Of a stretch of 64,000 nt of DNA, positions 26,901 through 38,900 are shown piece by piece. The number at the start of each line of letters is the position of its first letter. Positions within the stretch are counted from its first letter, which is position 1. The notes under the pieces were generated by a model. The model had not been told where the DNA came from. It did not search any database and saw only the letters and a program-made list of their open reading frames with translations. The stretch spans positions 620,001-684,000 of the forward strand of contig JAZGTN010000181.1 in NCBI GenBank assembly GCA_037783415.1. The letters are read 5' to 3'. This stretch comes from Leptasterias polaris. Lineage: Eukaryota > Echinodermata > Asteroidea > Forcipulatida > Asteriidae. Position numbers and translations under genes: made by a program.

Positions 26901-29900
26901 TTTGGGGGGTGCTTCAAAAGGAATTTATTAAAACGTGTTTATTTCAGGTTTCAGAAACTAATTTTAAAATACTCAAAATGGCCGACTTAAGCAACTGTAC
27001 CACATTGTTTGTATTTGGTCTCATTGGGTTCCAGCATCCTGAAAACCTGGCAATATTTTATGTTACGGGCCAAAACAAAATTGTTTGGCGGCCATTTTTA
27101 TTATTAAAATGGCCGCCTTAACCGACTGATGCAATTATTTAATTGTGTGTCTTGTTGGGTTCCTGGATCCTTAATACATTCAAGTTTCCAACATTGAGGC
27201 GGGGGGGGGGGGGGGGGAGGATGGTACTTAGAAAATACAAGTATAGCACTTTTGAAATATTTTATGTTTGTTTCTTCTTTACATATTGGTGAATGATAGG
27301 TAAAACATATATTTTATGAGTTATTTTGTTCGAGTAACGTTCATATTGTGCTTAATCAAACTTCTCTTGTTTATTTTTAATGTTATAATAATCAAAATGG
27401 CCGCCTTTTAAAAGTGACTGAACCACCATGGCAATTATAATTTTTGTATGTGAGGCTCATAGACGGAGATACGGACCAAAACCTAATTTATTGGCGGACA
27501 TTTATAAATGGGCAATATTTAATGTTCTTTTATGTTAGTTCCTTCTTTGTCATTAAATGTAGAAAAAATTTAAACTTTTGATTTTACCAGTCATTTATTT
27601 CTAAGTCATATTGTGCGTAATCCAAACTCTCTTGTTTATATTTAATGCCTTTTCCTAGGAGCGGGTTTTTTTTTTGGGGGGGGGGTTGCTTCCTAAAAAA
27701 ATTCTTAAAACCTTTTGTTTTTTGGAGGATTCATAATTTGCCAACAATCTAAATGGCAGCCTTAACCTATTGATCAACATGGGTATAGTCACCAACTCCC
27801 AGTATCGGTGAGGCTCAACCAATATTTTTTGTATTTTTGGGCGGGTTTGGGGGGGGGGGAGGATGCTGTTTGAAAAGTAATATCTTAAAACCTTATGTTT
27901 ATTTAACGTTTCAAAAATATGTCTCATGCAGATTGGTATGAACAGCTACTTGACAAATGTTTAGCTTAAACATTTAAACTACTCAATTGTGTATTTAGTG
28001 GTCATAATACCATACCTCAAATATATGTTTAAGGCAATGATTTAGTCCAAGGCAATATGCCAAAGGAAACAGTAATTTAATTGCTTGCTCAACTTGCATT
28101 ATGTGACTAGGACCTAGGCTAACCCCAATCTGCCTTGTGAGGGCGCTGTAACCTGAAATTTTCCTAAAATAGTGTTTGTCACCAGGTAGCCATGTCAAGG
28201 AAATGTCTCTGGTCACCATGGCATAAGTAGCCAATATGTGTTGGTACTGAAAGGGTTAAGAGTGAAAAGACGAGATACAAACGCATATGCACACTACCAA
28301 CAGATTTTGAGAGTAAGGTCAATTTCTTTTTATAGAAAAATTGATAGAACGTGGATACAACACAGAAGAATTGACCCGCTTCACGAAATCTAATGATGAC
28401 CACAGGAATTCAATGTTGAGAGCACCACCTAAAACATCAAGAAAGAAACGAACCCGCCTCTTGTTTTTACTTTGCCTTTCTTCCCACAAATACATCACTC
28501 TAATCTCAAAAGTGCACTGTTGAAACACTGGCACTTAATAAACGACAATGATTTCCTTAACAACTTCTTCCCTGTACCATCTCTGTTGGACTATACAAAC
28601 GACAAAAGAACATAAAAGACCAACTAATTCGGGCTAAATTCCAACTTCAACCCAAGAAAACTTACTCAAAAAATGGACGAACAGAACTCGCAAATCCTGC
28701 TACAGGAACAACAGTCCGGTACACAAAATTAAAGAAAAGATCAGGGCGAGATCCACCGAACTAGCTACATCTTATGTCGTCAACAAATTGCAGAAAGCTA
28801 TCGATGATAAAAACTTCTCGATCGGTATTTTTCTGGACCTGTCCAAGGCTTTCGACACGATTAATCATGACATTTTACTTAACAAACTTGACCATTATGG
28901 TATTCGTGGCAAAGCCTTGGACTGGATCAAAAGTTATTTATCAAATAGAAAACAATTTGTCAGCTTTAATTATGTTAGTTCATCGAATCTAGATATTACT
29001 TGTGGAGTTCCTCAAGGATCAGTCTTAGGTCCTTTATTATTTATAATTTATATAAACGACATTTGTAATACATCAAATATTTTATCATTTTGCTTATTTG
29101 CTGATGATACCAGTCTTGTCTATAGCCATAACAATGTTGACGAAGCTGTTCATAAACTTAACGTTGAACTTGTAAAGATAGGTGATTGGCTTTTAAGCAA
29201 CAAACTCTGTGTTAATATTCTTAAATCAAACTATATTATTTTTTGTTCGAGATCCCGTAAGTATACCCGTTGTGTCCCCTTGGTGTTGAATGGCACCAGC
29301 CTTAAGCAAGTAAACAGTACTAAATTTCTAGGTATACAAATTGATGAAAACCTTACTTGGAAAGGTCATATCAACAATGTTTCGAGCAAAATATCAAAAA
29401 ATATTGGTATAATGAATCGTTTAAAATTCTTTATACCAAGTACTGTGTTATTAACACTTTACAACTCACTTGTACTTCCCTATTTAAATTATTCTATACT
29501 TACCTGGGGTGGTTCTTTAAGTCAATGTAATAGACTCTTTACTTTACAAAAGCGAGCTATGCGCATAATATGTAACGTTGGGTATTGTGATCATACTGCT
29601 CCGTTATTTCTAAAACTTAAAGTGCTAAAACTGGCAGATTTATATAACTTAAGCTTAGGCAAATTTATGTTCAGGTATATGAATAATGCATTGCCACTGT
29701 GTTTTAACTCATGCTTTCTGTTAGCGTCAAACATTCATTCATATAATACCCGAAATACTTCTAAGAAAAATATCTTCGTCTGTTTTAATAGAACATCATT
29801 ATATAAAAATGGCCCTGTCCAACGTGGTGTTACTTTCTGGAACGACCTAAAAGACCCCATAAAAAAGTCACGTTCTCTCCCAATATTTATTCAACGTCTG

Positions 29901-32900
29901 AAAAAGCACATTTTCAATGCATACTCATGCTAATAACTAATCTGAGGGTGGAGGTGGTTAAAGACGTATTTAGTTATGGTTGTCTTCCTTATTTGCTGTA
30001 GTACATAGTAAGTTGTCTTGTGTCTTTGTCTGTCTTAGTCCTTTGTCCTGTCTTCGTTTGTCTGTCAATAGGTTCGGGTATAAAAGCAGCGCTTCACCCA
30101 AACCTAAATGTTGTCTTCCTCCTCCTGTATAGTAAGCCTTGATAACGTTATTCATCATAATTTGTGTACATTGTAAGTAACACGAGATTATTTCTTTGAT
30201 AATATGATGTAATAATGTTTTATAATTCGTTGTTCATTAATGATGACATTGAAAATAAACGTATATGAATGTAAGCTATAAAGTAAGATTGTGATCACTC
30301 CTTGTTGCAAAACTTTCATAAAAAGGATGCAAAAGCCATGGTTACTGATGAAGTGCAGCTTATAAACGCACAGATAATATGTTTTGGGCCCTTCCATTAA
30401 AGGTACAAACAAAAGTGGCATAACATCACCGGATAAAAGTTCCTTTTAGTGAGTTTTAACATCTCTCTCCCCATCCAAAACCCCCCCTCCACCTTCTCTA
30501 ACAACCCCCCCCCCCACTCTTTCTTCCGTGATGATGCATGCAAACGTCAATTAGGTCTGTTTTAACCATTGCCTTGACCTTTTGGAAAACGGAGACATTT
30601 TTCTCCTTCCAAAAACAACATCCAAACAATCATGGGGTGGTTTATTACCAGAGATCACACCGAAAACTAGTATTTTCCTTTTCACAACCCCTCTCTGCCC
30701 ATTTATCTTTTGCTACCACCGGAATTAATTTACAATTTTCGGCACCACCATAAACACAGCGCTAATTCGCTTAAGACTAATCTATACCTAAATGTCACCC
30801 CGACCTAAATGTAGCCCCAAACCTGCAAAGTCGTGAGAGCAGAATTCCCCTTCCTTTTCAGTAAGTTTGATTGTGGAGAATAATGAATCCCTGCAAAATA
30901 CCAATAGGCTCGATATAAATTTCACCAATGTTATAACACTGCGAGGTAGTGTAGAAGAACCTCAACACATATATTTAGGTTCGCTTATTTTTTTCTTCTG
31001 TATATTCTGACTTGCCAAAGGCAAGCGGAGCAAATCAAAGGATCAACCTACATGATTATGGTCACACTAATAAAGTCATTTGTTTCATGACACCCAGCAC
31101 ATCAACAAATGCACAAGTCTCCAAGCATGTGATATTAGCACTTAGCAAAGCTTCTCAGGTCAATAAAGGTTGTTGTACAAACTTTTCGATCCTAATATGT
31201 TATTCAACCAATGAGAATTTAGGCCTATCTATCTGGAGGTGACGTGATGGGGACCACGTGGACGGTAAACAAATGAATATTCATTTTTGTGTGGAGGTTT
31301 ATCCACATAGAAATAACCCAAAGAGATAACCAGATGCCATTTCCATAAGTCTAGTCAGCACAAACCATAAATTATCCAAGATATGATTCAAGTTCCATCA
31401 TATTACTCGGTCATTATCTAATCCACATTCTCGACTTGACCCCCCCCCCCCGCATTGTGTATAACAATGTTGAAATAACCTGTTAAAACAGCCTACAGAC
31501 TCCATTAATTATTTCGCAGGTCTGTCGATGGAGTTGTTGATTGAGCAACATCAGTACATACCTGAATTGGAGAGCAGTGCTGGGGCTCGGATCAGCATCC
31601 ACAATCAATCTAACATGCCATTCCCTGAGGATGAAGGAATCAATATTGCACCAGGGAGGGAATCATTCATTGGAATTCATAAAGTAAGCTTCAGACTACT
31701 ATTCATAACTTAGAAAATTAGTGCTGGAAAAATTTTTTGAAGCGAATTTGTAACAACTTCTTGTGATTTGTTGGGGCCACTTCGATCACATGAGGCAATT
31801 AAACAGGACATTTTAGGCAAACTCTAACATTCAGCATACAATATGAACACCCCATTAAAGAGCAGGAGTTCCTATAAGGTGTCTAATAGGTCGAGTAACA
31901 AAATATGCACCAGTTGTAAAAACTTCTTATGATTTGTCGTGGTGACTTTTCACGAGGCATTTTTAAAAACAGGAAATTTGGAGCAAACATTAACAGAAAG
32001 AGGAGGATGGGGGCCTTTACATTTGTTTTCATTATTTTTTTTGTCAGGGAATAAAGAGCCAGACTACAGAATTTGCTGGCTCTGTAGAACTAAGAAACTA
32101 CTAAAATATGAGTAAAATATATCAATCGTCGAAAAAATTATACCACGATAAAGCAAAAATATATGACAAATTCAATATTTTGGGGGAAAAAAAGAAGAAG
32201 GAACAATAATGCTGACTCAAAAGAGAATGAGGTCGGGAACAATCAACTGTATTTTTTCTTACTTGGCCTTACAAATCCCTCCTAACAAAAGACTTTAAAA
32301 CAATCAACTCTTAATGTATCTTAGTACTCATGACGTAACAGTAGGTTTACCAACTTGCAAAAGAATGGGAAACCATTGTGTATCTGCGCAACTGCGCAGA
32401 GTACCAGTTACAGAACTTCAGCAAAGCTGTTTAAGCAAGCTTTGATGTCCACAGTACAGGGATCTATTGGTCTTGTCGACTAAAAATAGGCCTATATCGT
32501 TCTAAAGGTTTTTAATTAACAAATTTGAATTTAAATGTTGAAAGTGTATGAATGATTAGAGCCTTTATGACCCAAACCTGTGAAGATTTTCCTTCCAAAT
32601 AATGAAATAAAACTACCACTCTCTCCACCCCCTCAAAGGAAAAACAAATTCCCGGTTCATTCGGGGTTGACGGGGACAGTAAACTCGATATCAGATAACA
32701 AAGACTTTAATTATAATGGACCATTGTCAAGTATCTATGCTGCAGCACGCTTAATATCCATGGAAAAAAGGTTCGAATAAAGGTTAATTGGTTGTGTTTA
32801 TTTTTAGCTAGGGTATAGACAGCGTGAGCTTTCTTCTGTACCAATATTACACTATAGGCACATTATCATGATTGCGTTCGTACAGTTACCCATTAATTTT

Positions 32901-35900
32901 GAATGAAACAGATGAGGACGTCCAGAAGCTTATTTCCACGAGATGTTCAAAGCCAAAACCGAAATGTATAAATAATGTCCTTAAAGAGGAAGGGAAATGA
33001 CCAGTTCAATTTTGTGATGTGTCTTTTTCCCAACATTATAGGGTCCTCATGACCTGTGTGTGGGAAAAATTACAAGTCTCTAACCTCACGTTAAAATTGT
33101 ATAAAATAATTGCCATTGTATTCCATTTTTACCAGTTTCAGTGCAACCTTATCAACATACAAAACATCCAATGACATCATTCTGAGAAAAGGTCCGTATA
33201 TTTTGTGTACGGGGACGGTTTGGTTCATTCTTGACTTTGTCAGAGCAAAATTTGAAACATGACGTCTTTGTTTTCAACAACTAATGGGCCTTTACATTCC
33301 AATGAGGAATATTTCGTCTGACAAAATGTCAAAATCAAGGCTGTTTAGATTCAATATCATTAAAAGTCAGTAATGAACCAAAACATACCCATAAAAAATG
33401 TACAGACCCCTTTTTCTTAGAATGATGTCATCGGATGTTTTTGATGTTGACAAATATTGCCCCAGAAGGGTAATGGCAATTGACACCATATTAACGCGAG
33501 GTTAGAGAATTTTTTCCCCGCTCACATGAGGACTCTATCTATTGGAAAACGAGTACATCAGTAGATTGAATTTGACACTTCCCTTGCTCTTGTTTACAGC
33601 TGCATGAAAACCCTGTGCTTGATTTTTGTCGTCTATTTCGTGCACAATTGAAACATTATATACAGAAATTGCGATTTCTTCCCATCTATGTTTTTTTAAC
33701 AGAAATTTGTACACAGGCTACCATCGCCTCACGGTGACTGCAAGCGTGACTTTGGAGAGAGAAATATCTTTAAAACTGAATTTAATCACACCCATTATAC
33801 ACATGCGGTAAGGTTTTCCATCGTTCAACTGAATGTACTAAACAAGTATGGGACCAACCCCATTACAAGTCACATAAAATACAAATTCAAGGTTTTCAAT
33901 CATAATTAGGACGACACTATCGTCGTTACGAGGCTTCTCTAAACCCATCAAGTCTATAGTCTACAACCATTACAGGTTGCACGAGACTTGTTCTCGATTC
34001 ATTAGCCACAGGCTAATGAAAAGAGTGTGCACCCAAAATAATTATATTCACTAATAAACTCATAAATTATGTGGGCATGTTGCTATGGATCCCCACCCCA
34101 GGTGACCTCACGATGTTTGGGCAGCCATTTTGGATTACAAAACAACAAGCCCCGAAACAAATTGATAATGATGTAAACGTTTTTCCCCTCAAAACCTTCA
34201 CCTCCAATTGTGAGGGGAGTCAGGAGTGTTAATCAAACGTTTAACTCATTCAACTTCGATAATGAATGCAATGACGTTTCAACTTATTATGAGTAGCAAC
34301 CCTCGATTTATCAATATTCTAGGAGCATTTGTGTTGATAAGAATTCGGTAATAAACCACAAGAGGAAACTGACTTGGTACATTTTAAATAACTTTGAGTA
34401 TCTAACAGGTTGAATGGCTTCTGACCGGCATCCCCAAACAAAGATGGTTCTGCCAGTTGGTAGAACATTGGCACATTAATATGGGGGTCGCAGGTTCAAG
34501 TCCCACCCAGATGGTTCTGTCTACTAGTAGAACATTGGCACATTAATCTTGGGGTCGCAGGTTCAAGGCCCACTCAGATGACTCTGTCTACTAGTAGAAC
34601 ATTGGCACACTAATATGGGGTCGCAGGTTCAAGGCCCACCCAGATGGCTCTGCCAGTTGTACAAAACATTGGCACACTAATCTGGGGGTCGCAGGTTCAA
34701 GGCCCACTCAGATGACTCTGTCTACTAGTAGAACATTGGCACATTAATATGGGGTCGCAGGTTCAAGGCCCACCCAGATGGCTCTGCCAGTTGTACAAAA
34801 CATTGGCACACTAATCTGGGGGTCGCAGGTTCAAGGCCCACTCAGATGACTCTGTCTACTAGTAGAACATTGGCACACTAATCTGGGGGTCGCAGGTTCA
34901 AGGCCCACTCAGATGACTCTGTCTACTAGTAGAACATTGGCACATTAATATGGGGATCGCAGGTTCAAGTCCCACCCAGATGGTTCTGTCTACTAGTAGA
35001 ACATTGGCACATTAATCTTGGGGTCGCAGGTTCAAGGCCCACTCAGATGACTCTGTCTACTAGTAGAACATTGGCACATTAATATGGGGTCGCAGGTTCA
35101 AGGCCCACCCAGATGGCTCTGCCAGTTGTACAAAACATTGGCACACTAATCTGGGGGTCGCAGGTTCAAGGCCCACTCAGATGACTCTGTCTACTAGTAG
35201 AACATTGGCACATTAATATGGGGTCGCAGGTTCAAGGCCCACCCAGATGGCTCTGCCAGTTGTACAAAACATTGGCACACTAATCTGGGGGTCGCAGGTT
35301 CAAGGCCCACTCAGATGACTCTGTCTACTAGTAGAACATTGGCACATTAATATGGGGTCGCAGGTTCAAGGCCCACCCAGATGGCTCTGCCAGTTGTACA
35401 AAACATTGGCACACTAATCTGGGGGTCGCAGGTTCAAGGCCCACTCAGATGACTCTGTCTACTAGTAGAACATTGGCACATTAATATGGGGTCGCAGGTT
35501 CAAGGCCCACCCAGATGGCTCTGCCAGTTGTACAAAACATTGGCACACTAATCTGGGGGTCGCAGGTTCAAGGCCCACTCAGATGACTCTGTCTACTAGT
35601 AGAACATTGGCACACTAATCTGGGGGTCGCAGGTTCAAGGCCCACTCAGATGACTCTGTCTACTAGTAGAACATTGGCACATTAATATGGGGTCGCAGGT
35701 TCAAGGCCCACTCAGATGACTCTGCCAGTTGTACAAAACATTGGCACACTAATCTGGGGGTCGCAGGTTCAAGGCCCACTCAGATGACTCTGTCTACTAG
35801 TAGAACATTGGCACATTAATATGGGGTCGCAGGTTCAAGGCCCACCCAGATGGCTCTGCCAGTTGTACAAAACATTGGCACACTAATCTGGGGGTCGCAG

Positions 35901-38900
35901 GTTCAAGGCCCACTCAGATGACTCTGTCTACTAGTAGAACATTGGCACATTAATATGGGGGTCGCAGGTTCAAGTCCCACCCAGATGGTTCTGCCTCTAG
36001 TAGAACATTGGCACACTAATCTGGGGGTCGCAGGTTCAAGGCCCACTCAGATGACTCTGTCTACTAGTAGAACATTGGCACATTAATATGGGGTCGCAGG
36101 TTCAAGGCCCACCCAGATGGCTCTGCCAGTTGTACAAAACATTGGCACACTAATCTGGGGGTCGCAGGTTCAAGGCCCACTCAGATGACTCTGTCTACTA
36201 GTAGAACATTGGCACATTAATATGGGGGTCACAGGTTCAAGGCCCACCCAGATGGCTCTGCCAGTTGTACAAAACATTGGCACACTAATCTGGGGGTCGC
36301 AGGTTTAAGGCCCACTCAGATGGCTCTGTCTACTAGTAGAACATTGGCACATTAATATGGGGGTCGCAGGTTCAAGGCCCACTCAGATGACTCTGTCTAC
36401 TAGTAGAACATTGGCACATTAATATGGGGGTCACAGGTTTAAGGCCCACTCAGATGACTCTGTCTACTAGTAGAACATTGGCACATTAATATGGGGGTCG
36501 CAGGTTCAAGGCCCACTCAGATGACTCTGTCTACTAGTAGAACATTGGCACATTAATATGGGGGTCACAGGTTTAAGGCCCACTCAGATGACTCTGTCTA
36601 CTAGTAGAACATTGGCACACTAATCTGGGGGTCGCAGGTTTAAGGCCCACTCAGATGGCTCTGTCTACTAGTAGAACATTGGCACACTAATCTGGGGGTC
36701 GCAGGTTCAAGGCCCACCCAGATGGCTCTGCCAGTTGTACAAAACATTGGCACATTAATATGGGGGTCGCAGGTTCAAGGCCCACTCAGATGACTCTGTC
36801 TACTAGTAGAACATTGGCACATTAATATGGGGGTCACAGGTTTAAGGCCCACTCAGATGACTCTGTCTACTAGTAGAACATTGGCACACTAATCTGGGGG
36901 TCGCAGGTTTAAGGCCCACTCAGATGGCTCTGTCTACTAGTAGAACATTGGCACACTAATCTGGGGGTCGCAGGTTCAAGGCCCACCCAGATGGCTCTGC
37001 CAGTTGTACAAAACATTGGCACATTAATATGGGGGTCGCAGGTTCAAGGCCCACTCAGATGACTCTGTCTACTAGTAGAACATTGGCACATTAATATGGG
37101 GGTCACAGGTTCAAGGCCCACTCAGATGACTCTGTCTACTAGTAGAACATTGGCACATTAATATGGGGGTCACAGGTTCAAGGCCCACCCAGATGGCTCT
37201 GCCAGTTGTACAGAACATTGGCACACTAATCTGGGGGTCGCAGGTTCAAGGCCCACTCAGATGGTTCTGCCTCTAGTAGAACATTGGCACACTAATCTGG
37301 GGGTCGCAGGTTCAAGTCCCACCCAGATGGTTCTGCCTCTAGTAGAACATTGGCACTTTAATATGGGGGTCGCAGGTTCATTGAGGGCCCGCTCTAGTAA
37401 ACTTTTCTTTGTTCGACCTTAACATACTTTAAGAGTTGCTGTTTATTTTGGCAATGATCAAGATTTTTTGTTCAGTAACTGACTTGAGTATGTTCTTGAT
37501 TTAATGCCAGGCTTGTTTAAAAGACTGCTTCTTCAGAAGGGTTTTGGAGAGATGTCAGTGTGCCGATGTGATATATCGCTACGACGATAGTTTACTGGCG
37601 TGTAACACGACGATAGATGGTGGGTATTTGATTTACCTTAAGTTTTTGACTCGTAAGATCAAAACTAATTGTTTCACTCTTTTTTCAAGCAACAATATTT
37701 GAAAGGGAGTTTCCCACCATGACCATCTTTATACTATGTAAGTTATGCGTGAATCTGTGAACATTTATATTTTTTACTCTTACCAATGTTAAAAACACCC
37801 TTTAAGTCTACTTGTAAACATGTTTTTAAACAGGATTGTGCATCAAAGGTATTGAAAGAAGTTACGCAGATGGAACTTTGAACTGTTCTTGGTGTCAATT
37901 GGAGTGCAGGTTAGTAAATCCCCGTCCACATACACCCACACAATAGTATAAGATCCCTCTTTTTGAAATAAATAATGTATTGCAGTTGTGGATATTATAT
38001 CATAACATAGCCAAAGTTTAAATTTTGTTTTAGTGGTTGTTGTACTACTATAGATAGTTCCCAGTAGACGCCATCTTTACGGGCAAATTGCATTTTGGCA
38101 TGCAGGCGCGTCAAGCGCTCAAATTATTAACGCAGCCGCGTTGTTCACTGACCAATCGTGCAGTGAGTTTTGTGAAATGTGCGCGTGCTGCACGCCGTTC
38201 TCACGCGTAGCGCATGACTGTGTGTTCGAAACTGCCCGTAAAGATGGCCGATTTACGTCATACTGCAACCTATCTATAGGGGAAGCGGGAATAGCGGAAC
38301 TTAATGTAAGACTTGTAATAGTTTTTATAGGCAATTAAACAGTTTCTGTAATTTAGGAGCAGTAGCTCGTACTTATGATGGGTCACTGGTGTGTACTACA
38401 CTGCAGAAATCTGGGACACCATGTTTTACATAGGGCCTATATGGATACCCGAAAAAGAATAAGCATTTACAACATAGTCTTAAAATAACACTCATTTCTG
38501 CCATCACAACTACATTGTTGTTATTTTAACATCATAATTATGGTATTGATTTTGATTCTCTCTCGGGGTATTTATAAGTGACAACACCCATGGCGTAATT
38601 TTAACACCCCAGTGTCTGAAGTTTAGTTGAATACTGTTTTGTTGTTGCCCACTAATTGATATTTTTTTTCTTCTCAATCAGTGAGGTGGTATTTGATAAA
38701 ATTATCAGCAGTTCTGTGTGGCCGAGCCGTTTATATAAGGTAAGTCAACAAGTTTTATGTATCGCTTTGGTGAACATTGTTAGTGGCTGGACAGCTATGA
38801 TTTGGTTTGTGCAGAGGAGGGTGGGGAGTGGGTAAATTGGGTTGGGGTTGCCCCCTCCCCACCTCCTTATAGAGCCGCCAATGGATCACTGAGTCGGTGC

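Noticed and set aside
34443..37381. CRISPR array
   Set aside because: Units are contiguous with no unique spacers, in a eukaryotic intron, and are tRNA-like SINE heads.
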